Made by a program: the position numbers and the translations under genes. 64,000 nucleotides of DNA from Adenophora triphylla var. japonica. Taxonomy: Eukaryota; Streptophyta; Magnoliopsida; Asterales; Campanulaceae. Each line of letters begins with the position of its first letter. Positions within the stretch are counted from its first letter, which is position 1. The stretch covers positions 118,501 through 182,500 of the forward strand of contig JAFEMH010004869.1 of NCBI GenBank assembly GCA_022495995.1. The letters are read 5' to 3'. The notes beneath the pieces are model-generated. The model ran no database searches. It was not told the DNA's origin and was given only the letters and a program-made list of their open reading frames with translations. Below are positions 43,536 to 54,379 of this stretch, one piece after another.

Positions 43536-43559
43536 TATAAAATAAGGGGTTTCAGTTCG

Positions 43560-43780
43560 ATAACTTGCCTTCTTTAAATCTGAACTACTCAGTCTGCTTC
43601 TCTAATCTCAACATCCCCTTCATCAAACTTAAAATTTCTTTATCAAATGTCGAAATCACTCTAATTTTATCTTCTTTTTTTGATGTATTAGACTCTCTTA
43701 TTTTCATTCATTACTTTGTAAATTATTGGATTCCCATCTTGTTGTAGAAACCAAAACTAATTCAAGATTATGATATGTAC
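43560..43780. repeat. duplicated segment, partner at 55195-55640
   Basis: ACTTGCCTTCTTTAAATC, then ATCTCAACATCCCCTTCATC, then GACTCTCTTATTTT and TTATTGGATTCCCA are repeated in order at 55195-55640, where a MITE (55273-55489) splits the copy. No coding frame is shared. Confidence 0.7.
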
Positions 43781-43819
43781 ATGTCGAATTGTGATTATTT
43801 AATTTCATCGCGCGAATTC

Positions 43820-44310
43820 CCCCCTTCGCTTCTATACTGGGCACATAAACCCCCTGCCCTTTAAAAAATGTTGCGCACATCTAAAATGTTGCACATCTAA
43901 AGCTTCATGTCATCTCTCCTTAGTGGTACACAAAGATTTGTTGGTGGAAGTATAGTTTCACGCTTTAAATCAAGTTGTGTACCACACAACCAGTGGCGAG
44001 GCCACGCTCAGCCAATGGGGGTCATTCGACCACCTTGATTTTGGTGCTACGTCTGTTTTACCACCTTCAAGCTTAAGAAAATAACAATTTTATCACTAAA
44101 AATAGTATTTTTATCATTTTGACCCCCTTTGGTTTAGGAAAAATATTATTTTGACCCCCCTCTACAAAATTCCTGGCTTCGCCAGTGCACACAGCCTGTT
44201 AGTTTGGCTCATAAAATTGACGTTTGCAACATTTTTGAAGTACAAGGCGTTTATTTGTAATATGTCTAATATAGAAGTATAGGTGGTTATCCGCACAATA
44301 GAGAAACCAC
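43820..44310. mobile_element. inverted-repeat element with a nested hAT-type MITE
   Basis: The outer arms share TTCTATA, then a CATAAAC/AATAAACG segment and AAAAATGTTGC in opposite orientation (about 43832-43880 and 44222-44285). The outer class is not assigned. Confidence 0.4.
43991..44187. mobile_element. hAT-type MITE, 197 bp
   Basis: The ends CAGTGGCGAGGCCA and TGGCTTCGCCAGTG are inverted. CACACAAC (43983-43990) and CACACAGC (44188-44195) form an 8-bp target duplication with one mismatch. The interior has TTTTGACCCCC motifs. Confidence 0.7.
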
Positions 44311-44775
44311 AAGGGGGTTTTATGCTTTTTACTGGTCCAAAATTTACCTTTTTTTTAAGCAGAAAAAATTCGATTAGTATATAGCTTAACCCAGGATATC
44401 CTGATTTTTAAAATAGAATAGTATAAACTTAGTTTTTGTACTGAACAACATTGCGAGTGTTATTCAAAGGATATTCTAGCAGGATATATTTCCTATGCTT
44501 TCTCTGAGAACAGAAGCTATTAGGCAGAGATGTAGCTGCTGTAGCTCTTGAGGTATTGGACTACAGTTCAGTACAAACATGCATCTTTGAGCTTACTCGT
44601 ACGGACCTGGTCCAGTTGCCAAAATCTTTCCAAGATAATTAGAAACATCAGGATTATCTTCTTGAATCAAGCTTGCATTAGATGGTTTTTAATTAAATAC
44701 AATATAAAGCTAAATTGATGTGTTGGTCACTTGTCAGAGATTTATACCATAATATGCAAGACTATAATATATATA

Positions 44776-45046
44776 CTCCCTCCGTCCCACGTGAATGCAA
44801 ACTTATTTCCTTTTTGGTCCGTCCCACGTGAATGCAAACTGCCCAAAATGGAAATAAATTTATTATTTTATATTCACCCTACCCCACCCACTCATTCTCT
44901 CTCTTCATTTCCTACCACACAATTTATTCAACCAACTCCACTCATTCTCTCTCTTCATTTCCTACCACACATTTTTATTATCTTAATAATATTTCTTAAT
45001 TACCGTGCCCGGAAAAATGGTCCTCAATCACGTGGGACGGAGGGAG
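44776..45046. mobile_element. Stowaway-like MITE
   Basis: CTCCCTCCGTCCCACGTGAA to TCACGTGGGACGGAGGGAG, TA flanks. A SINE has inserted in its right tip. Confidence 0.85.
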
Positions 45047-45049
45047 TAT

Positions 45050-45219
45050 GGGCAAACCCCGGTGCGCCAAGCGCTCCCCGCCAAGCGGGGGTTGGGAGAG
45101 GGAACCATTTGCTAGAGCCTTCCCCTGACAATTGCCAAGAGGCTGTTCGCCAAGGTTCGAACCCGTGACCTTATGGTCACCAAAGGAGCAACTTAACCGT
45201 TGCGCCAAGGCTCGCCCTC
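45050..45219 (-). mobile_element. tRNA-derived SINE, Au-like, full length
   Basis: On the minus strand it starts GAGGGCGAGCCTTGGCGCAA. An A-box-like TGGCGCAACGGTTAAG and a B box GGTTCGAACC (45154-45163) form an internal RNA polymerase III promoter. The body has AACAGCCTCTTGGCAATTG and the 3' end GCGCACCGGGGTTTGCCC, recalling the plant Au SINE family. A perfect 13-bp target duplication, ACGGAGGGAGTAT, lies at 45037-45049 and 45220-45232. SINEs have no proteins and use LINE enzymes. Confidence 0.85.
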
Positions 45220-45479
45220 ACGGAGGGAGTATATAGAAGAAAATATATATATACACGCACACACACACATACACACTCAATCCGTATAGCATACATAATG
45301 GTAAAGATTGGTAACAAAGGGGTATAGATTGGTTTCAGTCGCTTAAAACTCAAAAGTAGTCTTGAAGTATTAGCAGGCAGTATGAGAGCCTCATTATATT
45401 CTGCTACAAACAAACTTGGTAGAATCAATTATATTCTACTCCCTTTGTCCCTAATCGAATGTCCATTTTTAATTTTAGG

Positions 45480-46010
45480 GTAAACTTACATTTGTAATAG
45501 GGAAGTACATGGTAAAATTATTAATTGCTAATTATTAACTGAAAATTGTTCCTTGATTGTTGTCGTATGCATCGTCTAAACTTTTGTTATCGTCACACTA
45601 TTTTGCCATCCCAAACGGAAGAGGTGATTATTTCATTTTAGACAATTTGTTTTTGAGTTGAAAAGAAACGTTTTTCTTAGGGCTTGTTTGGTAACCGTTT
45701 CTCTTTCTTATCATTATTATTTTTTTAATTTTTATTTCCATTTTTGAGTAAAAATTAGCAAGATAAACTTGTTTACAATTTTTTTCTATTTCTTACATGA
45801 ACATTTCTCATTTTTTTTTATCCTTCATAAAAAAAAAACATTTCTCATTTTTCGGTTGATTCCATATATGTCCTTTTTTTTCCCAATGGAATGGAAATGA
45901 GGTCTAGCCTTCAACAACCACAACAATAGTGCAATGAATTACCTTTCTTTTTTTGCCCTTGACGTCTAAATCCATCGACCTCCTTTACCATCTCCAATGC
46001 AACAAATGTG
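45480..46010. repeat. duplicated segment, partner at 53085-53550
   Basis: TTACATTTGTAA, then TTGTTCCTTGATTGTTGTCG, then ATGCATCGTC and AGGGCTTGTTTGGTAACCGT recur in order at 53085-53550, after F-box gene 2. It is another part of the local segmental duplication. No gene. Confidence 0.75.
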
Positions 46011-46225
46011 CAATGAATTACTTGATACACGCTACATATAATTTTCATTCTCCCTCTCTCTGACTTTCTGACGAAGGATGATGACACATTTAATTAGTAA
46101 AATAAGTTTGAATAGGGAAAATTACAAAATAGGGCCCGAGATATATAGGGTGTTCCTAAAATGCACCCTCACATTTTTTTCTTTTGGCCAAAACAGGGCT
46201 CGAACTGTTTTATTTTTATTTTTGA

Positions 46226-46330
46226 TGGCGAACAGCCTCTTGGCAATTGTCAGGGGAAGGCTCTAGCAAATGGTTCCCTCTCCCAACCCCCGCTTGGCGG
46301 GGAGCGCTTGGCGCACCGGGGTTTGCCCTT
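46226..46330 (+). mobile_element. 5'-truncated copy of the Au-like SINE
   Basis: GGCGAACAGCCTCTTGGCAA through GCGCACCGGGGTTTGCCC matches the 3' two-thirds of the SINE at 45050-45219 in the other orientation. The A and B boxes are missing, as in 5'-truncated retroposition. Confidence 0.8.
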
Positions 46331-46616
46331 TAGGGCTTTACGACGGAATTCGTTAGAAATCTTGTTAAATCACCGTGTGTCGTGCATGTGATCAACGGAT
46401 TGTAGAGTTTGAGGTTGATATTAGCTATTAAGGGGTCAAATATAAGATTTTGAAATGAGGGGCAAAATAAAATTAAATTTGTTTTCCAAATATTAAATAA
46501 CCAAACTTCAAAACTAAATAAAATTTTGTACATATATAAAAAATACAACATTTTCTATGCATATTTAGGAAATCAAAGCTTGAGTTATAATTTTTTTATA
46601 AAAAACTTAAATTACA

Positions 46617-46849
46617 CTCCCTTCGTCCCATTCGAAACTGCAAAATTTGCCATTTTGGAAAGGTTTCAATACTTTTTAAATAATGGAGCCCACTTGTCAT
46701 GCTCACAACAATTATCCACTTACTAATCCCTACCCCACTTTCTCTCTCCTATCCCATCATCCACACTCACATACCCTTAATATTATACACTCCTTCTTAA
46801 ACTGCGCGTATGACGGTTATTTTTGCAATTTGAAATGGGACGGAGGGAG
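46617..46849. mobile_element. Stowaway-like MITE
   Basis: CTCCCTTCGTCCCATTCGAA to TTGAAATGGGACGGAGGGAG. Confidence 0.8.
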
Positions 46850-47086
46850 TACTAATATCTAACATAACATAGAACACAAATGGATTCTCTTGCAATTTAC
46901 GTTGCCGGCTCCATCTCCGTCCGCGTCGTCCTCACTCATCCTCGCCGGCGATGTCCCTCCCTGTCATGGCCCATAGGCATCATCCATCCATATTCTATTT
47001 TTATATTTTTGCTACTATATTTTCTCAAATGTAGAGTGTCCCTTAAATGAAAAATAGAAATTTAATTTGGGACGGGGGGAGTATTT
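46850..47086 (+). other. short GC-rich block with a ~57-codon frame
   Basis: An ATG near 46880 opens a frame beginning MDSLAIYVAGSISVRVVLTH and running into AT-rich DNA. The first ~100 bases are GC-rich, like a gene 5' end. I do not recognise it. A MITE-like tip (GGGACGGGGGGAGTA) closes it near 47083. Confidence 0.2.
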
Positions 47087-47129
47087 TTTTGATAGACTTT
47101 ATATTTTCATTTTTTTTTTGCTTATGTAG

Positions 47130-48633
47130 GTTCTTGTGAACGACATAAACTTTGTTGCACAACATGGCAAAACAAGTACCTGCCCGAAAGTTGAGCAATT
47201 TGGAACCTAAGGTACAATGTCTAGTAGGAAAACATTCTCTCGCGCTCCCCCACTCATCATACATTGGAACATGTGCAAAATTGAGAAATTTGAAATAGAA
47301 TAGTATAAATCAAGGAACTTTTGTGTATAACGTTTTGAGTGTTATTCAAGGACATTCTTGCAAGATTAAATTCCTATGCTTTCTCTGAGAACGAAAACTT
47401 TTAGACAAAAAGAGCATGTAGATATGGTAGCTCTTGAGGTATTGCACTACAGTTCAAGTTCAGAACAAACATGCATCTTTGAGCTTATACGTGTGGATCT
47501 AGTCTAGTTGTCAAAACCTTTCCAAGATATTTAGAAACAAGATCATGAATATCTTCTTAAATCATGCTTGCATTAGATGGTTTTTAATCAAATACAATAC
47601 TAAAGCTAGATTGATGTGTTGGTCACTTGTAAGAGATTTATGCCATAATTTGGAAGATTATGTGTGTACATATATAAATATATATACTCACTCCGTATAC
47701 ATAATGATAAAGATTGGTGACAAAGGGGTATAGTGGTTTGGTTTCAGTCGTTTGAACGTCAAAAATTGTCTTTGAATATTAGCAGGCAGTAGGATAGCCT
47801 CATAATATTCGGTTATAAACAAACTTGGTAGGATCAATTATATTTTACTCCATCAATCCCTAAATGAATGTCCATGTTTATTTTAGGGGAAATTTAAGAA
47901 AATTGACATCCAATCATTTTTTGTTGCATACTCCCTCCGTTCCACCTCAAACCGGACTTTTTGCCATTTTCGTACGTCCCACCTCAAATCGGACCGCCCA
48001 AATTGGCAGAACTTTTACACTATTCCTCCCACTCATTCTCTTTCATACTTTACTTTTATACTCACAACACCAATCAACTTACTATTCCTCCCACTCATTC
48101 TCTCTCCTACTTTACTTTTCATACTCACAACACATTTCTCCTACTTTACTTTTCCTTAAATGTTGTGCCAAAAAATTTGGTCCGGTTTGATGTGGGACGG
48201 AGGGAGTATCTACTTAAATGCCCCTAATGATCTCAACAAATAACATTGTGAGTTTGAAGTGGAAATTGGAACATGTTGTTTTGCGAGAAGAATTAAGTAA
48301 CTTCACAAAAAAATGGACATTCATTTAGGGACTTTTTTTTGTTGCAAAAGTGGATATTCGTGTAGGAAGGGAGGGGGTAGTATTTGAACTTCTTCTTACA
48401 ATCTAGATTCTTATTGCCATATTCATTGATCCCACAAAACTTTAATTAAAGCTCTCTTCTATATGGCATGCAGTTGTTTTCTTATTATGCTTATCATTAT
48501 TTTGTTTCATCTTGCAGACCCAAAAGAGTCTACAATGGAAAAACGTAGAAACTGTTTGCACTTGTGGCAAGTGTTCTTCACCAACCCATCTGAGTGGTGG
48601 GATAATCAAAAGTGTAAGCTTAACCTAAAATGA
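47130..48633 (+). pseudogene. OSB: OSB pseudogene (copy C)
   Basis: Only remnants of exons 3 (47130-47211) and 4 (from 48528) remain. Exon 3 has small indels around GAGCAATTTGGAACCTAAGG that shift the frame. Exon 4 keeps DPKES and a PDF-motif start (LHLWQVFFTNPSEWWDNQKC), then meets TGA at 48631-48633. After CTTAACC the sequence jumps to CTAAAATGAGTGTC, which corresponds to DNA over 500 bp further on in copy B (near 34640). The rest of the motif was deleted. It cannot encode an OSB protein. Confidence 0.85.
47848..48380. mobile_element. MITE with a second MITE inside
   Basis: The outer element starts CTCCATCAATCCCTAAATGA and ends with ATTCATTTAGGGAC ... GGAGGGGGTAG. The inner element 47931-48206 starts CTCCCTCCGTTCCACCTCAA and ends GATGTGGGACGGAGGGAG with TA at its right edge. 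Confidence 0.7.
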
Positions 48634-48639
48634 GTGTCA

Positions 48640-49371
48640 TATTTAAATGATTTACTATTTCACCTTTGTCTGACAATCCTGGTCAATGTGCACTTGCAGT
48701 GACATCGTGTCCATGTCAAAGTGTTTACATGTATATGCATGCAATAAAACTGCTAAGGTCTTTGGAAAGGTGTGAGAGTATTACGAAACAGTCTCACAGT
48801 GATCAGATAGGGCCACCTAGGCTTCTTGTTAAGCCTTCTGAAGTTCCAATGGAGTTCAATGTTTTATGGTTAATGTATGATTTTCCCTGCTGTATGCTTT
48901 TGTCATCCAGCTGGGAGGTTTACTATATGTGATATTCACAATTTTATGACACAAATGAGCTGTAACAAATTACTTATTGTCGTATTTTCTATTACATCTT
49001 CTCGGCCATTAAAGAGATTTTGCGTTTGCACATTTATCTGGAAAGGTAGAGTAAGTGAATGGTTCTTCAGTTGAAATGTGTTGCAGCTGGGATTGTTGTA
49101 TTGCATTGTTTGCTAAAATGGCATTACACATTTATCCGAAATTTTATCTATGCTTTACTGATATGGCCAGAAATGATGTGGCTAGGGAGCTGTGATGATT
49201 TTGCCCAAATGAAGTTTTCTGAGGCTAAACAGGATCAGTGACAGCATCGGATATGATATCTGCATGTGGCTTCCAAGCAAATGTCCATGATTACTGGTAA
49301 TTCACATTAAAGCTTCCAGTATTTCCATCATGTCAATTGAGTTTTAATTATTTCTTTCATCATCTCTATTT
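48640..49371. other. unit C spacer, no gene seen
   Basis: Corresponds to 34650-35340 of unit B (downstream of OSB, upstream of the F-box gene). Short open frames (48666-49241) are not conserved in reading between the units. Confidence 0.55.
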
Positions 49372-50410
49372 TAGGGGTGGAAATGGTTCGGTTTAGCTCG
49401 ATTTGGGCAAATTTAAAAGTCAAATCGCTAGCATCGGTTTGGAAAAATTTCAAACCGAGCTAGACCATAAAAAAATTCAGACCGAGCTAAACCAAACCGC
49501 TATGGTTCGATTTGGTTCGGTCTAAACCGCGGTTTAATTTGCGGTTTGATTTTGCGGTTCAGACCACGATCCAAACCACATTCCAAATCTAACATAGGTT
49601 CATCCCCTTAAATCTGAAGTGAACACTGTATTAGCAATTTGCTTCTAAAATTTCATAAACTCACGATATTAGCAAAACTCATGAATCACACTAAAATCAA
49701 ATAAACTCACTAAAATCTCATAAACTCACAAATAGTAAGGATTTATTTGATGAGATTAATCTGTTGGAACCACGGTATTAGCCAATTGTTTCTAAAATTT
49801 CATAAAATCGCATGATACAAAAATAAAAGTATACGGATTAGACGAAGGGAGAGAGTTCGAATTACCTGAGAAGATACCGTTGTCGGTCGGAGGCCGTTGT
49901 GGAGGACGAAGGAGTGAACTCGACGTCTCGACCTCGACTCGTCACTCTCACTCATGAAGCAGCTTAACATCGCCCTAACTTAAATCTGATCGTCGTCGAT
50001 TGAAGAGAGCAGTGCTCGTCGTCGATTGATCGTTGTTGATGAGAGAAACCAGAGACGACGGCGGAGAGAAAATGGGAGGAGAGAGAAACGATTTGGGAAT
50101 ATGGCGCTGAAGTTTTGTGAGGTTTTGTTAAGGTGTTATTTAGGGTTTTTAAAAATTAAAGGCTGAGATTAACTAAGATTTTGAAGGGACGGTCAGGATT
50201 GCGGTTCCATGATTCGGTTCACGGCTCGGTTTCTCGGTTTCACGGTTTCAAACCGCGGTTCGGCTCGGTTCGATTTAGGAGTGCCAAACCCCAAACTGAG
50301 CTGAACCACATGGTTTGTTAATTTCTCAAACCGAGCTAAACCACTTATGTCTAAAAACCGAACCAAACCACACGGTTTGGCTCGATTCAGCCAAACCATT
50401 TCCACCCCTA
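49372..50410. mobile_element. 1-kb TIR element with GGTTCGG-rich ends
   Basis: The ends TAGGGGTGGAAATGGTT and AACCATTTCCACCCCTA are perfect inverted repeats. ATTT occurs on both sides (49368-49371, 50411-50414), while unit B reads CTCTATTTATATGG without the insert. Subterminal regions repeat GGTTCGGTTT/AAACCGAGC. The middle (about 49850-50060) is GC-richer (GAGGCCGTTGTGGAGGACGA) and may be captured. A four-base duplication fits none of the major plant classes cleanly. Confidence 0.7.
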
Positions 50411-51225
50411 ATTTATATGGGTCAATAATTTCCAATATACACATTTATTTGTCACATTACATCAGCAAAATAGCATAGGATAATGGTTACAATAAATTTT
50501 TATTTTAGTCAAAGTTCAACACGGTAAATTGAGAATTATTAATTAAAACTATCATATATTGTCAATTCAATGGTCATGTTCTTACTTTGGAAAAAAAAAA
50601 AAGTCAAGTTAACCATTTTATAATCAAAATAAAAATATAAAAAGGAAAATTGAGATAAAATGTTTTTAAGAAGACATGTTTTGACGAGAAAATTCATTGC
50701 GCAGAAAAATTTGTAAAATAAAAGTGTTCTTTAGATTTAGTTAATATCTAGGAAATGAATGCTTACCAAAAACACAGGCCTTCATCAATTTTTTTTGTTC
50801 AAACTTGTCTGTAGTTAAACAGTAAAACTTTTTATTAACTTGTTTTAATGTAATTACTGAGCGCAACAAACTCATTAGATTTTAACCTACTTTTGTTTTG
50901 TATAATCGTAGACAAAGTTAAATCTATTATCTTTATACTTCATGTAGCCTAAAATGAATGTCTATTTTCTTTTTTAAGCACATATACATAAATATTTCAA
51001 ATTATTATATTTCAAGTATATATATTGGATATTATAATGTAAAAATTGAAGTGTGAATTGAATAATTATACTAAATAACAGAAACTTAATTTTAGACAAA
51101 CTTATGATAATTTTTTTTTTAGAATTTAAATATTTAAATTAGATTATGTAAATAAAATGAAGGGGCAGGAGATGATAGAAGTAAAATATCATTAGTAAAA
51201 TCACACACCTCTCATTTTATACATA

Positions 51226-51449
51226 TTTCGTCCTAGAAATATAATTTCATTCTAACTTTTATAATAAATTTGATTGAACTTTGAAGAAAAAATAATGGAT
51301 ATTTACTTGTCGTAATGAAATTCTAAAATTGTTATTGATATTATTTTTTAATATTGCATCAATAATAATTTTAAGAATCTCATTAAAATGATTATAATCT
51401 CATAAAATCTTAGTCAAAGTTTATTCAAATTGACCACCAAAATAAAGTA

Positions 51450-51480
<31 letters not shown>

Positions 51481-51499
51481 CAGGGACTGTGAGGGAGTA
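51226..51499. mobile_element. degenerate MITE upstream of F-box gene 2
   Basis: Counterpart of 36128-36354, ending GGGACTGTGAGGGAGTA at the TATA box. It contains a run of 29 T (51452-51480), which may be a length polymorphism or assembly-sensitive site. Confidence 0.5.
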
Positions 51500-51504
51500 T
51501 AAAT
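51498..51504 (+). promoter_or_regulatory. TATA box of F-box gene 2
   Basis: TATAAAT, 114 bases before the ATG, at the tip of the degenerate MITE, in the same configuration as gene 1. Confidence 0.6.
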
Positions 51505-51611
51505 CTAGCCAACAGCTCCTTCACTAACACACCAAAGAGAGTAAATCTTCCTGCTCCTTAAGCCCTTCCAACCCTCTTTCTTGTCTCTGCCCTTTCAGTC
51601 TCAGCTCTCCA

Positions 51612-52748
51612 ATGAAATCAAGGAGACAGAAAATGGCTAACTGGGCAGACCTTCCAAGGCCTCTATGGGAAATGATCTTTGAACGTTGTGATCAACTCAT
51701 AGACCGTCTCCGGTTCATGGCGGTCTGCCTCATGTTCCATTCAATTGGCATGGATTACCAACCCCACCACCTCTCCCGCCCCCTTCTCCTCCTCCCACCA
51801 CCCAACACTGGCGACAACTCCCCTCGTGAGCTCTACAGTCTAGCTGACTACACCACCTACAACTCCTACATCCCTGAACTCCAGGGAAAGTGGTGTTGTG
51901 GCTCCTCATTTGGCTGGCTTTTCACTGTCAATTTCACCTCTGAAGAAATCAGTTTAATAAACCCGATAACCCGAGCCCAAATCCTCCTCCCTCCCATATC
52001 CACATTCCCAAAACACCCGGACGAACTCAACGACGATCAAGAACCAAGATACGGCGTTTGGGTCCTTGAAAAAGCCATATTTTCATCGAGTCCCAGCCAG
52101 GGACTTGATTTTATTGTGATGGCTATAATTAATAGCTCATGGTCGCTAGCTTATTGCAAGCCAGGCTATAATGCCTGGCTTGAGTTGCCTAGCGATCATG
52201 ACTTACATAATGATGATCATTATGAGGATGTCGCGTATTACAAGGGCAAGTTTTACGCGATCTTTAGCTCCGGTGGTCTTATAGCTTGGGATCTATCGGA
52301 CCCCAACTACCCAACCAAGACCGCAATCATTGAACCACCGTCTTTTTTTATTCCTTATAAGCAATACCTAGTGGAATCAATCCACGGGGAGCTTTTCAAA
52401 CTGCAGAGGGTGGTGAGATCATATGGGCATGACAAGTTTTACAAAACAGTTGCTTTTGATGTTTATAAACTTGACCAGAACATGAAAGAGTGGGTTGACG
52501 GGTACTTGCACAATCAGGCCGTGTTCGTGGGATACAGCGCTGTGTGTGTTTCGACTTTGGAGAATCCTGAGTTCAGAGGAAATGGGATTTATTTTGCTGA
52601 TGATAATAATTTTGAGTGGGTAGGTGTTAATCCTTGGGGGTGTAATGATGTTGGATTTTATGATTGGGGGAGGAATAGAGTTCAGAAGTTTTATGAACTG
52701 CATCCGTTTTGGGAAGATCCTTGTATTTGGTTCATTCCCAGTCTGTAG
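51612..52748 (+). CDS. F-box protein with DUF295 (KIB-type) domain, copy 2
   Basis: A single exon of 378 codons, collinear with copy 1 without indels. The F-box near residues 10-50 (NWADLPRPLWEMIFERCDQL) and the DUF295 landmarks are kept: WCCGSSFGWLFTVNF, INPITRAQILLPPI, VAYYKGKFYAIF, the GIYFADDNNFEW motif and the CIWFIPSL end. Changes relative to copy 1 are scattered substitutions such as HQPHR to YQPHH. Equal length and no stop suggest purifying selection. It presumably serves as a substrate receptor of an SCF ubiquitin ligase; the substrate is unknown. Leader and promoter match copy 1, so similar expression is likely. Confidence 0.9.
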   Translation: MKSRRQKMANWADLPRPLWEMIFERCDQLIDRLRFMAVCLMFHSIGMDYQPHHLSRPLLLLPPPNTGDNSPRELYSLADYTTYNSYIPELQGKWCCGSSFGWLFTVNFTSEEISLINPITRAQILLPPISTFPKHPDELNDDQEPRYGVWVLEKAIFSSSPSQGLDFIVMAIINSSWSLAYCKPGYNAWLELPSDHDLHNDDHYEDVAYYKGKFYAIFSSGGLIAWDLSDPNYPTKTAIIEPPSFFIPYKQYLVESIHGELFKLQRVVRSYGHDKFYKTVAFDVYKLDQNMKEWVDGYLHNQAVFVGYSAVCVSTLENPEFRGNGIYFADDNNFEWVGVNPWGCNDVGFYDWGRNRVQKFYELHPFWEDPCIWFIPSL

Positions 52749-52850
52749 AGTACATGCAGAGGTTTAGTGTTTATGTTTAGCAAATTTTGAATAAACAAAT
52801 GATTATTATCACATAAGTTTGCACTGATTTGTTAAATATGAACAATTACA

Positions 52851-53946
52851 AATGACGGATAATGCATTCAAATCGAAAAGAACAATTACATGTAAGATAA
52901 ATAATGAAAGAATAAAATAAAATTGTAAGAGGTTTAATTTTATTGTTTAAATAATATTTTTATTCATTGTTCATAAATTAATTTTCAACTTGATAGCAGA
53001 CTGGGAATAGTAATTTTTTTATGCATATTAGCATTTCATTTAGTAGTTTTAGTGACTTTCAAGAAAATGTAAATTGCTGGTTACATTTGTAAAAGAGAAG
53101 TACATAGTAAAAATATTAATTGCTAATTATTACTCCAACTAGAAGTTGTTCCTTGATTGTTGTCGTATGCATCGTCGAAACTTTTGTTATCGTCACGCTA
53201 TTTTGCCATCCCCAACAACAGAAGAGGTGAATATTTCGTTTTAGACCATTTGAGTTGAAAAGAAACGTTTTTCGTAGGGCTTGTTTGGTAACCGTTTCTC
53301 TTTCTTATTTTTTTAGTTTTGTTTCCATTTTTTGAGTAAAAATTAGTAAGCTAAACTTGTTAACAAATATTTCTATTTCTTACATGGACATTTCTCAATT
53401 TTTGTACAATCCCGTAAATGATATTTTTCTCTCAATGGAATGGAAATGAGGTCTAGTCTTCGAACAACAACCAAAAATTATGTGCAACAATTTGTTTTTT
53501 TTTTTGTTGCTGTTGTTATTGCCCTTGACGTTTGCAAAAGCTAATTGATACACATTACATATATTTTTCATCAACCCAAACTCACAATCACAACGCCTCT
53601 CTTGTTGGGATTCGAGCCAAACTAGGTTAAAGATTCAAAGTTATACGAAAGAAAGGAAAGAAAAGGGCAGAGCATTCTGAAGCCAATGCAGTCGAACGGT
53701 TAACAAAGTAAGATGTTTGGGGAATGCATGAAAGAAGTTTAGCGGGGCTATGCGGTCACAAAGGGGGTGCGAATCAGGTTTATTTGTGAAGCATGTTTTC
53801 CTTTTCGAGTATGCTTTAGTGAATCCTTTAGGGTTTTGGTTTGTATCATCTTTAAGCCATGTGACAATAACTTCATGGTTAATAGGAAAAATAGCCAGAG
53901 AAAATATGTGAGATCCAAAAGAGAGTTAAAGGTAGTGCAAGCCTTA
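52851..53946. other. intergenic; contains the partner of 45480-46010
   Basis: 53085-53550 is the duplicate described at 45480-46010. 53570-53946 has a 65-codon frame (53767-53964) and a CTTGTTGGGATTCGAGCC start resembling an LTR end, but nothing I can assign. Confidence 0.45.
53085..53550. repeat. duplicated segment, partner at 45480-46010
   Basis: See the shared motifs listed for 45480-46010. This copy has small indels and follows F-box gene 2. Confidence 0.75.
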
Positions 53947-54376
53947 GAGCATCTTCATCCATAAAACTTCATTCCCATCCCTCTCTCCTCCACCTCAGCT
54001 CCACGTTAGCAGTCATCAAAAACACAACTCCAAACAATTTTATCTCCATTCATGACAAAATTCATCAGTTTCTCTCTCCTACTTTTTATTAATAATGATA
54101 GTTTTTTCAATATTTTTGTATTTTTATTATTTTTTATATGTTGATTGCAATTTTTGTAAAAAAAAAAAAATTTAATTTCACAAAAATATGACACGTGTCA
54201 CCCGCTAATTGGTCGAAAAAAAAAAAAAAAGCCAACCAACGCCGTGAAGTGTGGCTTCTGGCAACAAAAAAAATAAAATAAAAGTTATCCCATGACTTTT
54301 ACATTGCCATGAATGGGGAATGGCAACATTGCCAAATCATCCATGACTTTTGTAATAGTCATGGATGTATATGCTC
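53947..54376. mobile_element. PIF/Harbinger-like MITE, 430 bp
   Basis: The ends GAGCATCTTCATCCAT and ATGGATGTATATGCTC are inverted, with TTA on both sides (53944-53946, 54377-54379). No coding capacity. A GGCTTCTGGCAACAAAA stretch inside resembles the first bases of the window. Confidence 0.75.
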
Positions 54377-54379
54377 TTA

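Larger units (their letters stand above)
44430..45480. repeat. OSB intron-3 fragment (unit D)
   Basis: AGTGTTATTCAA, then TATGCTTTCTCTGAGAAC, then AACATGCATCTTTGAGCTTA and CTTGCATTAGATGGTTTTTA match intron 3 of the OSB pseudogene (47330-47600) more closely than copies A or B. No OSB exon is present. A MITE (44776-45046) and a SINE (45050-45219) are inserted. Confidence 0.75.
47087..52850. repeat. segmental duplication, OSB-pseudogene + F-box unit C
   Basis: Homologous to unit B from the end of OSB intron 2 (GCTTATGTAGGTTCTTGTGAAC) through the F-box gene and its 3' flank. Differences: OSB exons 1-2 absent, a deletion inside exon 4, nested MITEs at 47848-48380, and a 1-kb TIR element at 49372-50410. 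Confidence 0.8.

Noticed and set aside
44731..45168. 145-codon plus-strand frame
   Set aside because: It runs across a Stowaway MITE and into a SINE on the opposite strand, so it is a chance frame through repeats.
45050..45219. tRNA gene
   Set aside because: Only the A and B boxes resemble a tRNA. The body continues into a SINE 3' region and the whole has a target duplication.
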